A DNA stretch of 64,000 bases, taken from assembly GCA_963575745.1 (NCBI GenBank), contig CAUYUJ010014267.1:257488-321487 (forward strand). Reading direction: 5' to 3'. The stretch comes from Prorocentrum cordatum. Taxonomy: Eukaryota; Sar; Dinophyceae; Prorocentrales; Prorocentraceae. Below the pieces are notes generated by a model. That model was given only the letters and a program-made list of their open reading frames with translations. It was not told the origin of the DNA and did no database searches. Below are positions 23,077 to 35,219 of the stretch, piece by piece; position 1 is the stretch's first letter; each line of letters starts with the position of its first letter. A program made the position numbers and the translations under genes.

Positions 23077-23891
23077 ACACATGAGAACCCTAACGGCCGG
23101 GGCGGGACGGGCGGACCCTATCGGGCGGGTCGGGCGGGCGGGCCCTAACGGGCGGGTCGGGTCGGGCGGGTGGGACACTAAAGTCGGATGCGTATACTGC
23201 ATGACATATAAGAACTCTCACGGGCGGGGCGGGACGGGGCAGACCCTAGCAGGCGGGTCGGGCGGGCGGACCCTAACGGGCGGCTGGGGACAGGCGGGCG
23301 GGACACTAAAGTCTGATACATATACGGCATGACGCATGAGAACCCTAACGGCCCGGGCGGGACGGGCGGACCCTATCGGGCGGGTCGGGCGGGCGGACCC
23401 TAACGGGCGGGTCGGGTCGGGCGGGCGGGACACTAAAGGCTGATGCGCATACAGCGTGACACATGAGAACCCTAACGGGCGGGACGGGACGGGCGGACCC
23501 TATCGGGCGGGTCGGGCGGGCGGACCCTAACGGGCGGGTCGGGTCGGGCGGGCGGGGCGCTAAAGTCGGATGCGCATACAGCGTGACGCATGAGAACCCG
23601 AACGGGCGGGACGGGACGGGCGGGCCCTATCGGGCGGGTCGGGCGGGCGGACCCTAACGGGCGGGTCGGGTCGGGCGGGCGGGACACTAAAGGCTGATGC
23701 GCATACAGCAAGACACATGAGAACCCTAACGGGCGGGACGGGACGGGCGGACCCTATCGGGCGGGTCGGGCGGGCGGACCCTAACGGGCGGGTCGGGTCG
23801 GGCGGGCGGGACACTAAAGTCTGATGCGTATACAGCGTGACACATGAGAACCCTAACGGCCGGAACGGGACGGGCGGACCCTATCGGGCGG
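23077..23891 (+). repeat. ~126-bp tandem array with CCCTAACGGGCGGG
   Basis: The word GAGAACCCTAACGG recurs near 23085, 23338, 23466, 23720 and 23847, with matching units between. Each unit has GGACCCTATCGGGCGGGTCG and ends GGGACACTAAAGTCTGATGCG. The array runs directly into the assembly gap, so its true length is unknown. Confidence 0.9.
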
Positions 23892-23991
23892 NNNNNNNNN
23901 NNNNNNNNNNNNNNNNNNNNNNNNNNNNNNNNNNNNNNNNNNNNNNNNNNNNNNNNNNNNNNNNNNNNNNNNNNNNNNNNNNNNNNNNNNN
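23892..23991. other. Assembly gap (100 N)
   Basis: Exactly 100 Ns separate the 126-bp array from a (CCT)n tract. A round number in a repeat block points to a scaffold gap of unknown real size. Confidence 0.99.
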
Positions 23992-24081
23992 CCTCCTCCT
24001 CCTCCTCCTCCTCCTCCTCCTCCTCCTTCTCCTCCTCCTCCTCCTCCTCCTCCTCCTCCTCCTCCTCCTCCTCCTCCTCCT
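23992..24081 (+). repeat. (CCT)n microsatellite
   Basis: About 30 CCT triplets with one TCT interruption, directly after the gap. Confidence 0.95.
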
Positions 24082-24845
24082 CAGCCCGGAGAGCGCGCGC
24101 GGAGCAGGGGGGTGCTCCCCTGCTCCCCTGCTCCCCTCCGCGTCGGTGGCGCTCCTGGGGCCCAAAGGAGGAATCGTGACCTGGGTTTTTGCCTGTGGCG
24201 CTCCTGGGGCCCAAAGAAGGAATCGTGACCTGTTTTTTTGCCTGTGGCGTTTTTTTTTGCCTTGCGCGCCGGGCCCCCGGACCCTGCCGGACTGCGCGCG
24301 CGAGGCGGGGAGGTGCTCCCCTGCTCCCCTGCTCCCCTCCGCGTCGGTGGCGCTCCTGGGGCCCAAAGAAGGAATCGTGACCTGGGTTTTTGCCTGTGGC
24401 GCTCCTGGGGCCCAAAGAAGGAATCGTGACCTGTTTTTTTGCCTGTGGCGCCTTTTTTTTGCCTTGCGCGTCGGGCCCCCGGACCCTGCCGGAGAGCGCG
24501 CGCGGGGCGGGGAGGTGCTCCCCTGCTCCCCTGCTCCCCTCCGCGTCGGTGGCGCTCCTGGGGCCCAAAGGAGGAATCGTGACCTGGGTTTTTGCCTGTG
24601 GCGCTCCTGGGGCCCAAAGAAGGAATCGTGACCTGTTTTTTTGCCTGTGGCGTTTTTTTTTTGCCTTGCGCGTCGGGCCCCCGGACCCTGCCGGAGAGCG
24701 CGCGCGAGGCGGGGGGGGGGCTCCCCTGCTCCCCTGCTCCCCTCCGCGTCGGCGACGCTCCACAGGCAAAAACGATGTTGTTTGCCTGTGGTGCTTTTTT
24801 TGCCTTGCGTGTTTTTTTTTGCCTTGCGCGTAATCTCTGCTTCTC
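24082..24845 (+). repeat. ~200-bp higher-order repeat built from 50-bp units
   Basis: About three and a half units. Each has GAGAGCGCGCGCGGGGCGGG-like text, triplicated CTCCCCTGCTCCCC, two 50-bp GGGGCCCAAAGAAGG units and a T-run with GCCTTGCGCGTCGGG. At its right edge Helitron-related coding resumes on the minus strand. Confidence 0.85.
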
Positions 24846-24849
24846 GCGC

Positions 24850-27800
24850 GCGTCACTCATGATGCGCGTCGTGATGCGCTTCCCGATGCGGTTCTCGCAC
24901 TCCCCGTGCAAATGCCGGCCGAACTTCGCGATACTTTTGGAACACTCGCGCACTTCGTGGAACGCCATCAGTTGCCTCTTCGTGTAATGATCGCACGCGT
25001 ATCCTGCCTGGGCGTGCTGGGCCATCTGGACCACCTTGATAATGGCTGCGTCGTTCTGCATCTTAGCACACTCCTCGCCGCGCGTGCATAACTCGCTGGC
25101 GATTGGCACTCGGCGCGGCAGCTGCACGTCCGAGTTGAAACGCTGCGCGACCAGCATGCATGGGCGTGCCCCATTCAAACTCTCATGACTCATGGGCCCA
25201 CAAACTCCCGACGCGGTTCCGCCGGCCTGCTTTCGGCAAACCCAGCTGCGCCGCCAGCCCTGGGCAGATCACAGCAGCGCGGTCGATGAGCTGCGCCGTT
25301 CGCGGGAAATCTGCCTCACGCAGCTTCGGGCTGTCCTTGCGATAACACGCAGGCAATGGCACCCTTTCCCTCGTCTCCGCGCTCTTCAGATGCACGTGGT
25401 GCTGCTTCCGCTCTAGAAGGTACTGCGCGTCCTCGTGTAGGTAAATTTTCTCCCGCGCCAACGCCTCCTTCGCCGCCCCCCCCTTCGCGGCCCCCCGCCC
25501 CGCTCCGCGCGTCGGATGCGTCGGTCGGCAAACGAGGCTGCATTCTTCATTGCATTCCGGCCACGACGCCTCCGCTTCTGCCAGCTTCTCCACTGCGCCC
25601 TTTCCCCCCGCGCTCGAAGAGTACACCTGGCGAAAGACTCGGCGCTTGCATTCCAGAGAGTCATCCACGAGTTTCCTTCCTCCCCCCTGCGCGATCCCCC
25701 GTGCGATCTCGAAAACTCGGTCGAGAGGTGTGTTGGCGCAGGCAGTGGGCGAAAACCTGGCCGCGCGCGTGGAGCGCGCCCGTGGACTTCTGCGCTTCGA
25801 TGGAGACGTAGCACGCGCCCACCTGCGAAACACCCCACCCTCCGGCGCGGCGTTCCTGCCGAACCAGTCCTGGCACGGCGACGCGCTGCCCCGGCGGTTG
25901 CAGCGCGGGCAGTTCGGACACGTGCGCAACCCGAACAGATGGAGCACTGTCGCGTCCACAATGACCCGGAAGCCGCCCACGCTGGCCATCGATTCCCGAG
26001 CAAATATCTTCCTGCGCTACGCCCAAGAGGGGGCCTCCGCGCGAATGGCTTCCACAGGCATCTTCAGGCGCGCGTCGTCTGTCTCTGGAGCGACCCGCGG
26101 CCATGCCCGACCACTGGCTTTTCGCGACGCAGAGACGTCTTTCGCCGCCCCGCGCGCCGGGTCGCGTCGCCGCGTTCGCGACAGCCTCACCACGATCAGA
26201 TTGCGCACTTCGTCCGGCGAGAAAGTTACGAATATAAGCGCCTCTTAACGCACGCGGAGCGCGTTCGCATTGAACCGCGCGACCCGCCGCGTCTCCTGTG
26301 TCCCCGGCAGCCGCCGAGCAGCGTGCTCGATGTTCGTCACCAGCTTACGCGCTGCTTGACTGAGTCCTGGGACGTACCGCACCTTCGCCATGCCCCCCAT
26401 TGCCTTATGCTTCTTGCTGATCACGTCCACGTACTTCCCTCCCAACGCACGATGGATCGCTCCTCCCCCCTGTCTTAGGGCGTCACCTGCGCCGCCGCGT
26501 CCTTCGGGCTCGCAGACACATGCGCGAACCACGCCTTGCTGAGACTTACCGCTGACCGATATACGAAGTTCCACGACGTGAATCCGGAATGCCAATCGCG
26601 CGCCAGTTGGCTCTCTACACGGCGACTCAGGATGCGCACCCGGAGCGGGGGCCCCACGCGCGGAGCCTCCTTCGCGCGCCAGCATCGCGGGCGCTGCAGA
26701 AATTCGGCCACGTCCGGCATGCCCGCGCAGTACGCGAAGATGAACGCGAAAGCCCCTCCGAAGTACCACGGACCACGGCTCGAACTGATCCATCACGGCG
26801 TTCCCTGTGCGCGCGCAGTCGATCGACGCGCTTGCTTTCCACCCGCGGTTGCATTGCCAACCGCGCCCTTTCCTCCGCCCTTCCCTGTGCCTCGCTCAGC
26901 CCCGCGACCAGCTCGTCCGATCGCCCGCGCTTGCCCCGCCGCTCTCCGCCCTCCGACCCCTCGCTTTCCTTCGAGCTCTCCTCGCCCCCGTCGCTATCGC
27001 AGTCCGGCGCCAAGCGCTGCGCGAAACTGCGCGCGGTCTCCACGCGCTGGGCGTCGATGTCTCCTTCATCGACGCTACTTGTTCTCGAGAGCCACGGCGT
27101 TTCCCTTCCGCCGTCTCGCGCACTGCGCCCGCGCAAACATGCCAGCGCGCACGGCGGCCGCGCGCCTCGACCCCCTTGATCAGCCTCGCGACCGCGCCCC
27201 GACGGGCCAGCGCCTGGCGCGCGAACTTCGCCGCGCTCGCGGCCGCATCGCCGCCGCCCCCCGACTTCAAAATCACCGACGCAATCCCCGCCAGCTCCGC
27301 GACAGCGCGCGGCAGCGACGGCGGCGCGCCCCCCCCCCTTCATCCGCTGCGCCAGGCTACGCCAACATGTCCGCCCACAGCATAGGGGAGGACGTCGCGT
27401 TGCCGCGCGCCGCCGTGCGGCGCGCGTTGTCTCCTGTCTCTATGCCGAAAGTGCCCTCGTTCCGGAACCGTTTATCCAGGGCGAAACACACCATCGAGGT
27501 TGCGCGCGCAGACAGGCAAATCATCTCGAGCACAATCACCTTCCCTGCGAAGAGCTCCTCCGGCGAGTACAACGTCACTACGTCATTCGCGAGCGGCGCG
27601 GGAGGCGCGAGAGCTTCTCCTCTCGGGCCCGCCATCCCGCTTCGACGCCCCTCGAGCAGCGGCGCCTCGCCCCGATCGCAGACCGCGCCCCCCTCGCGCC
27701 GGGCCCCGGCGCAACGTCGGACGTCTTCGGGGCAACGCAACGCCTTCAGAGGTTCTTCGGGCGAAGGAATGGGCGCGCGCCAGTCGTCGGACTCTTCCAC

Positions 27801-29536
27801 CCTATCCTGCAAACGCGCGTTGCTTCCCACCTGCCCGCGCTGCTCCACATAGCTGCCCGCAGACATATGCTCTCTGACGAGCGCACCCGGGCGGCTCTTT
27901 GCTCCAGATTCGGCGAGACCTTCCGACATGCCATCGGATTCCCCGGCCGACCCTCCACGCGCGGAAACTCCCGCGCGCGCCAAGCTGACCAGAGAACTCA
28001 TTTCTCCCCCCCAAGCCCTTCCGCGCACGCAGGGAGATATCGCCGGTCAGTGGGGGGCGCGGCGAGAGGGGCTCCATGCTCCGAGCCACCGCCTCGTTGT
28101 AGGCAGACAAGTGTTCCACATCTTCTCTCTTGCCCTCCTCCGCGGAAACGCACGCGAGCGTCGATGCCGCGCCCTCTAGGGCGCCCCGATGCTCCCCGAG
28201 CACGCAACCGCAGAGGTCCACGTCGGTGAGACCTCGCCGCGGGCAAGCTGTGAACGCGCAGCGCTTCCACGGCAAGTCCACTGCCCCTGCCGACGCGGCG
28301 CCCCCCTGGCCCACGGCCGCGCGGCCGGCTGAAAAAAATACCAGCGTTGGTCCGTCCTTCAACATGTTCTCCGCGACCCAGTCCAAGCTCTCCCCCCGTC
28401 GCCCCCGCAGGTCCACGGACGCTTCCGCAGCGCGAACGCGATGCGCATGCATAGGCCCGCTTTCGTCCGGCCCCTCGGTCGCCGCCCCCGACGGGCTGTT
28501 CTCCTCCTCCTTTTCTGTTGTCGACTTTGGAGCGCAGCAGCAGTCCGCCTTCCCACCTCGGCCCGCGCGCCGGGCGCGAGGGCGCGCGCATGGGTTTGGG
28601 CGGGGCGATGGTGGCGGTGGAGCCGCGGGCGCCTGCCCCCCCGACGCCCCATCCGCCGCGGCCGTCGCGGGCCCCCGCGCCGCCGCTGTTGCCGCGGTGG
28701 CGCCGCCTGCGTCGGCATCGCCAATGGTTCCTGGGGCATCGGCGGTGCTCGTCGTTCGCTCACCAGCGATGCGAGGTCGCGCTGCCGTCGCGCCGGCGAC
28801 CGCGCCCGCGGCCTGCCCCGCCCCGCCCCCGCTCGCGTCCGTCGCGCCGGTCTTCGTCCTGCCAGGCGCGGCCACCTGCGAGTCCAGCCCTTCGCGTGGC
28901 CAGACTGGCTGGCAAGCGGTGCCACTGATGCCCGTCCCTGTGCGGTTGTGCACTTCGATTGCAGCCACCGCGCCCTCGTCGCGCGCCTCCTCCGCGCATG
29001 GCCACGCGCCCAGCGCGGGCCCCCCCTCCTCGACCTGCGTTCGGGCAAACGACATGTCAACGCCCCTGCGCGGCCCTGCGCGGGCCCACGTGCCCGTCGA
29101 AACGCGAGCGCGCGCGCGCGAGGACCTCCTCTGGCAGCGCCAACCCTCTCACACCGCAGTTGGCGAACGGGAATCTCATGACCGCGCCGGCATGGACGGC
29201 GCGTCGGAGCCCCCCCTCGTGCGGCCACGCATCGCCAACGTTTCGAAAATACTCCACGCACGCTTCGCACGCGACGCAGCGCCCTTCATCCGACGCCAGG
29301 GCCTGCCCGCACCACCCTGCGCTGGAGACCAGCTGGAATAAAGCATCCGCCAGGCTTGCGCCGACCCCGCGCGCAAACGCCGCGCCAACAACGCGACCCT
29401 GGCGCGACGTGTCCGCGGCGCGCTCCTCGTCCGTCTTCGCCTCGAACACCAGTGCCCCCATCAGGATCTCCATGAATTTGACAGTTCGTTCTTCCACCGC
29501 GCGGCGCCGGTCCTCGACGTCGGGGGCACCTGACAA
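24850..29536 (-). pseudogene. Helitron-like transposase, N-terminal and Rep half (decayed)
   Basis: Family-typical text appears in order on the minus strand across several frames. It includes a C-rich N-terminal segment (CVACEACVEYF near 29300); PGTQETRRVARFNANALRVR ending near 26245; LIFVTFSPDE and NLIVVRLSRTRRRDP at ~26245-26160; LRTCPNCPRCN with CQDWFG and GGVFRR at ~25930-25820; YVSIEAQKSTGALHARGQVF at ~25815-25750; and FNSDVQLP, QAGYACDHYTKRQ and MAFHEV at ~25140-24960. In this family the HUH pair normally reads HAH; here the codons at 25771-25769 and 25765-25763 give H and R, so one metal-binding histidine is lost. Frames change repeatedly and no continuous ORF covers the domain. It is the front half of the helicase remnant at 18884-22123, separated from it by a repeat block. 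Confidence 0.75.
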
Positions 29537-29812
29537 GGCGCCTCGCGTTTCCTCCCCGCCCTAGCCACGCCCGCGCCAACGTTTAGCTCGTGGCCCGGAA
29601 GCCCTCAACGGGTCCCAAGCCGCCCGAAAAAGAAAACAGGATGACACAGCGGTCCTGGAGAAGGTCTCTGGGGCCCCGGGGGCCGACGTCGCGAAAACCA
29701 CGCGGCGTCGGACGCCTGGGATGGCCGTGGGGAACGGCAGCCGCAGCTCGGAGCAGGCCGGGACTGAGACGCCGACCTGCGAAGTCTGCTCCGAATCGGC
29801 CCCTGGACCCCT

Positions 29813-29835
29813 CCCGGGGTCTGCACCCACTTATT
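29813..29835 (+). repeat. Left copy of a 23-bp direct repeat (target-site duplication)
   Basis: Begins CCCGGGGTCTGC and ends CCACTTATT. It is identical to 30042-30064 on the other side of the short element, as expected for a duplication made by target-primed insertion. Confidence 0.85.
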
Positions 29836-30041
29836 CCCAACCATCCTGTGGTTGGGTCCTCGTTTTGAAGAGACGTCGCCCCGCGTTCTCCTCTCCTCCT
29901 CTCCTCTCCTCTCCTCCTCCCCCTCCTCCCTCCTCCCTCCTCACAACATCATCATCGTCATCATCATCCATTTTGGCACACCCCTCACACGCTTCGTGGC
30001 CCCATAGGGAGCTCCGCCGAAGGCCCCAGTGCTGCCGCCCG
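29836..30041 (-). mobile_element. ~206-bp short interspersed element with 23-bp target-site duplication
   Basis: Read on the minus strand it has a front module (CGGAGCTCCCTATGGGGCC, then GTGTGAGGGGTGTGCC), a variable (GAT)n stretch, a purine-rich stretch, AACGCGGGGCGACGTCTCTT, then CGAGGACCCAACCACAGG and GGATGGTTGGG at the end. Relatives lie at 9156-9384 (front half amplified), 22580-22790 and, partly, 6588-6650. It codes for nothing and must be moved by another element's machinery. I see no convincing RNA polymerase III A/B box and no long A-tail, so calling it a SINE is an inference from its size and the direct repeats. Confidence 0.7.
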
Positions 30042-30064
30042 CCCGGGGTCTGCACCCACTTATT
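30042..30064 (+). repeat. Right copy of the 23-bp direct repeat
   Basis: Identical over all 23 bases to 29813-29835. Confidence 0.85.
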
Positions 30065-30690
30065 TTCCGAGCCGCGTCCAGCCGCAGCGACGGCCCCCCC
30101 CCCCCCCGCCAGGCCGGCTGTCAGTGTCTCAGCGCGGCCTCCGCGGAGGAAGCCCAAGAAATCCGAAGTTCCGAAAAAATGGGAAAACCAGTTTTGGACA
30201 ATGGTTGCCGTCTCGCGCCCCCCCGCGGGGCTCCTCCTCGCCAGTTTTTCGCGACGCGCTCAATCGCGGCGACAGGGGGCCCACCCGAGAGCCAGGAAAC
30301 CTCGAACCTGGACCCTCCTACCCAGACATCTGCCGCTCTCCCGGGCTCCGAAACCTCCTCGCGCCGCTGGAAAATCCGCCGACCCCTTTGCGGCCTCCAG
30401 GCGTGTGAGATTCTGCCTCCTCACAGAAGACCCCATTCTGTGGTCTCCCCCACAAGGCAAACTACGTGTTCTCTGCGACTGCCACTATGGCATACTGTAC
30501 GGCTGGAACTTCCTCCGAAGAACTGCCATTCCACCTCCAGCGCAATTACAAAATAGCCGACTGTCAACTTACGGGTGCATTCATCTCCTGCTACATTGCA
30601 CAATGGCCTACTGTCAACTGGTGAGACGCCGATACCTGGGCGGATGTCTGCGAATTCGTGACGACGATTGGCGGTGTTTAGCGAGAACGT
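30065..30690. other. No recognised gene
   Basis: Non-repetitive sequence, GC-rich at first and closer to balanced composition after 30460. Its frames are short and resemble no family I know. Confidence 0.4.
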
Positions 30691-30990
30691 CCCCAGCGGT
30701 TTGGCGTTTTCGCACCGCCATCCTACTGTGTGGAACCAGGTCCCGCTCGCATTGCGAAGACAATTTCAAGCGAAACGCACCGATTTCTATTGTTTCGAAC
30801 CGCTCTGGAAGCGTCAATGGAGTACGTTATGCGGGGAATGTCCTACGCGGTTTGCCGTTTTGGCACCACCATCCTTTTTTTCGAACCAAGGCGGACGCCT
30901 GATTTCGGAGGAAGTTCCACGCGAACGTTCGTTTTGTTTTGTTTCGAACCTGATTGGAGACTTCGCAAAGATAACGCAAACTCACCGCGA
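30690..30990 (+). repeat. Two tandem ~146-bp units
   Basis: CGGTTTGGCGTTTTCGCACC near 30699 and CGGTTTGCCGTTTTGGCACC near 30846 each open a unit. Each is followed by CCATCCT and, about 90 bp later, TGTTTCGAACC. The two units have diverged. Confidence 0.7.
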
Positions 30991-31372
30991 AGAAATGCAG
31001 GCTCGCCAAAACAAGGACACCAAAATCTGCCAGGACATCCAGAAACAATTCCAAAACACTCTGCGCACATTAAAAAAAGTGAAATGAAAAAGGGTCGGCG
31101 GCAGAGGCGGCAGCCTGTGAATGGCGAGGAAGTCACAGGCGGGAGCACCGATCCTGACTAAAATGTGAGGAAGTCTCAGGAGCGGGGGCCCTGAGTAAAT
31201 TCGAAGAAGGGAGCCGTTGTTGTTGCAATCCGGGGGGCCAGGGGCCCAGTTTGAGCAGGAAGACTGTCCCTGTCAAAAGACAAAGTGCGAGCGTCGAGGG
31301 GCACACTTTGATTGAGAAAAAACAATATGCACCGGTGGGGGGAATCAACAATATTTCAGAAATGAAAGCTCA

Positions 31373-31521
<149 letters not shown>

Positions 31522-33734
31522 AATTTTAAGACTGCTCGCTCCTACCTGTTCACGTGCCACTTGGTACGTATATCCCAAACCATCGATACCCGCCCTCCTC
31601 GTTTTCGATCGTACCCCCCTGGGGGTATATCTTCCTAGCCTGCCACGTGAATTTAGTGCAGCCCCTAAGACAGGGGACGAGAGGACGGGTGAAAGGGGGA
31701 GGGAGAAGAATGGAGCACGGGAGATATCAGCAGCAGACGGGAAGATCGGGTGGGCAGACCCATAGCGGGCAGGTCGGGAAGGCGGACCCAGGCGACCAAG
31801 TCGAGCAGGCGGGTTGCTGAAGCGTGGGTCCTGCATGAATCGCGCGGAAGTCTCGAGCGACAGCGCGATTCCCAAGCGAATCGTGAGAAAGCTCACAACG
31901 AGAACGTGATTCCTGAGCGCCGAATGCGCATCGTCTGAATAAATCGCGAGGACGTCCCACGCGAAAGCGCGGCTCGAGTACCAATTGTGAGGAAGTCCCG
32001 CGCGAGAGCGCGATTCTTCATTCAATTGCGAGGAAATGCCAATGGGAAGCCGCTGTTGTTGTGAACCAGGGGCCAGGGCGCAATTTGAGGAGGAAGAATT
32101 TCCGTACTAAAAAACGAAGTGCGAACCCCAGGAGGGGCACTTCAAATGGAAAAACACATATGTTACCTGAAGGGGGATCAACGATAATTACTCAGGAGTG
32201 AGAATTCCACCGCAACAACAACAACAACATCATCAACAACGGCAACAATCGTTTCAAGACTGATCGCTCTTATCCTCTCGCGTGCCGTTCACCACGTACA
32301 TCCCAAATCCTCGATACCCGCCCTCTTCGTCTTCGATCGTACCCCATTGGGGGTATATCTTTCTTACCTGCAGCGCGCTTTATGTGCAGCCCCTAAGGCC
32401 CTAAGGCTGGGGAAGAGAGGACAGATGGAAGGAAGGGGCACGGGAGAGGGAGGAGGATTGAGTACGAAAGGGAGTAGCAGGAGAGGCGCTAGGAGCAGAA
32501 AACACGTGGCAAAACCAGACGGGCAGATTGGGCGGATCGACTCGTACGGGCGGGTCGAGAAGGCGGGCCCAGGCGGCCAGGTCGAGCAGGCGGGTTGCTG
32601 AAGCGTGCGTCATGCATGAAACGCAAGGAAGACTCGAGCGATAGCGCGATTGTCACATAAACCGTATGCAAATCCACAAAGAGAGCGTGGTTCCTGAGTG
32701 TCGAGGGCGCGGAGTCAGAAGACATTGCGAACAATCCCATGCAAGAGCGCGATGCCTGTAACAATTGTGAGGAGGTCCCGCGCGATAGCGCGATTTCTCC
32801 ATAAACTGTGAGGAAGTATCCGGCGGGAGTCGTTGTTGTTGTAAGTCGGGGCCCTGGGACGCAGTTTCGTGACCCCACACTGTCCCTTGTAAGAAACAAA
32901 GTGCGAGGTTCGGAGTGAGCAGTGGAATTCAAACATACATTAGTTACCAGAGGTGGGGAATCAACAATAATCATTCTGCATTCATTAGAGTTCAGAAACA
33001 ACAACAACAACAACTATCTCAAGACTGTCCGCCCCTATCTGATCACGTGCCAAACAATACGTATATCCACAACCCTCGATACTCGCCCTCGTCGTCTTCG
33101 ATCTAACCCCCTTGAGAGTCTATCTTCCTTACCTGCCACGTGCATTTTGACGCAGTCCCTACAACAAGGGAAGAGAGGACGGTTGGAAGGGGGAGAGAGA
33201 AGAATGGAGCACGGGAGATATCAGCAGGAGGGGGGCAAGGAGCAGAAAACAAATGGTAGAACCAGAAGGGCAGAACGGGTGGGCAGAATCGTAGCGGGCA
33301 GGTCGGGAAGGCGGGCCCAGGCGACCAGGTCAAACAGGCGGGTTGCAGAAGCGTGGGTCCTGCATGAATCGCGGGGGAGTCTCGAGCGATAACGCGATTC
33401 CCAAGTACATCGTGAGAAAGTACAAAGCGAGAACGTGATTATTGAGCGCCGAAGGCGCATCGTCGAATGAATCGCGAGGAGGTCCCACGCGCGAGCGCGA
33501 TTCGTATACAAATTGTGGGGAGGTCCCGCGCGTGAGCGCGATTCTTCAATACATTCTGAGGAAATATCAAGTGGGAGCCACTGTTGTAAACCAGGGGCCG
33601 ACAACACAGTTTGAGCAGGACGACTTTCTCTGATAAAAACCGGGTGCGAGCCCCAGAAGGGGCACTTCAAATGGGAAAACACATGTGTTACTGAAGGGAG
33701 GAAATTAACAATACGTGTTCTTTAGACATGAAAA

Positions 33735-33866
33735 TTCAAGAACAACCATAAAAACAACCATAGCAACGACGACAACGACAACAACGACAACGCCAACGAC
33801 CACAACAACAACAACAACAACGACGACGACGAAGACGACGACAACAAAAACAACAATAACACTAAT

Positions 33867-33929
<63 letters not shown>

Positions 33930-33936
33930 CATTTAG
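33735..33936 (+). repeat. Compound (CAA)n/(CGA)n microsatellite
   Basis: ACAACCATA, CGACAACGA, CGACGACGA and long CAA runs. It ends at ATCATTTAG before the duplicated AT-richer segment. Confidence 0.9.
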
Positions 33937-33952
33937 CACTGGGGACACTCCG

Positions 33953-34692
33953 TTCTCACCAGTGCCAGGGTTTTCATAGGAGGCGGGCAATACCCCCACT
34001 TTGTGGGGGGGCCGGTTCAAGCTCTACCAAATTTCCAAACGACTCTTCGCCACCACCCACACCCAGCTTCCCGCCCTATGACGTTCGGACACTTCACTTC
34101 GTGGCATGCGGACGACCGTGGCTACTATTCAGGGCCCCGCGGCCGACGACGACGGCGTGCGCGCGCGAAGAAAAAACGAATGTGTCCCGCATGGTATTAT
34201 TTGACAGGGATGATGGCCCTGGCAGGTGCGCAACCGTTGTCGCAGAAGTTCGAAAAAGTTGCTCGCAAAAGCCCGTTTGACAGAAATGTTTAAAAAGTGT
34301 TGGGTTTCCTACGAATCCGCAAGAGCGCGCGGGATGAGATTTTGACATTTTTTTGTTGAAAAACCATTGGTTTTTTGATGTTTTTATGTTAAAATCGCTC
34401 CGAACACTAAGCTTTTGGAAGGATTTCGTCTTGCGCGCGCGAATGTCCACTTTACCTTATTTTTTGCAAGGGATTCTTGAAATTTGATTATATTAGAACA
34501 AGAAATGTCATTTTATAGTGTTTTTTGCAAGGGAAAACGGATTACAACAAAACAACCGGATCTGGATCACATCGTTTTACCTGAGGCTTCCTCACGAAAA
34601 TGATGAAAATGTAGCTGCGGCCTAGGCGCGGGGGGGGGGGCGTGCACCAGGGGGCCCAACAATAATTATTCTTTAGAATTAATAATGTTCAA
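33953..34692 (+). repeat. AT-richer duplicated segment, copy 1 (~740 bp)
   Basis: Very similar to 38080-38802. It starts TTCTCACCAGTGCCAGGG and ends AATAATTATTCTTTAGAAT. It contains CTATGACGTTCGGACACTTC and two TTTTTTGCAAGGGA words. An internal block (~34131-34185) differs completely from copy 2. I see no gene or terminal inverted repeats. Confidence 0.85.
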
Positions 34693-34980
34693 TAACAACA
34701 ACAACAACAACACCACCACCAACAACAACAACAACCACAACAACAACAACGACAACAACGACAACAACAACGATGATGTTAAGACTGGTTGTTCTTATTC
34801 GATCGCGTGCCACGCAACGCGTATATCCCAAACCCTTGATACCCGCCATCTTTGTCTTCGACCGTACTCCCTCGAGGGTATATCTTCCTCTCCTGTCAAG
34901 GACATCTAGCGCAGCCTCAAACAGGGGAAGGGGGACGGATGGGGGAAGAGAAGGATGACCACGAGAAAGGGCCTCTCAGA
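34693..34980 (+). repeat. (CAA)n and a core copy of the macrosatellite
   Basis: CAA/CAC/CGA triplets are followed by TTAAGACTGGTTGTTC, CCCTTGATACCCGCCATC and the palindrome remnant CTCCCTCGAGGGTATATC. Confidence 0.75.
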
Positions 34981-35215
34981 GCAAATCGCGAGGAAGCATC
35001 GAGCGGGAGCCCTTGCCATCGCGGCTGCGCCCCCACTAATTTGACTGAGTTGCCAGGAAGTCTCCAGCGAGAGCGCTGTTCCTGAGTTCGGGAACCTCTC
35101 TGGCCAGGGCATCCCGGAGTAAATCGCGAGGAAATATCGAGCGGGAGCCTTGTCGTCGCGGCTGGGCATCCGCGAACTTGATTGAATCGCGAAGCAGTCT
35201 CATGCGAGAGCACCG
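34980..35215. repeat. S1-family repeat, two units
   Basis: CGAGCGGGAGCCCTTG, GGGAACCTCTCTGGCCAGGG and the related words of the array at 1-600. Confidence 0.7.
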
Positions 35216-35219
35216 TTCC

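Noticed and set aside
23085-23880. Telomeric repeats because of CCCTAAC
   Set aside because: Spacing is ~40-126 bp within a complex unit; dinoflagellate telomeres are plain TTTAGGG runs.
29968-29977. CCATTTTGGC as another spliced-leader relic
   Set aside because: Only ten bases match, and it is the inverse of TGCCGAAATGG in the short interspersed element with one substitution.
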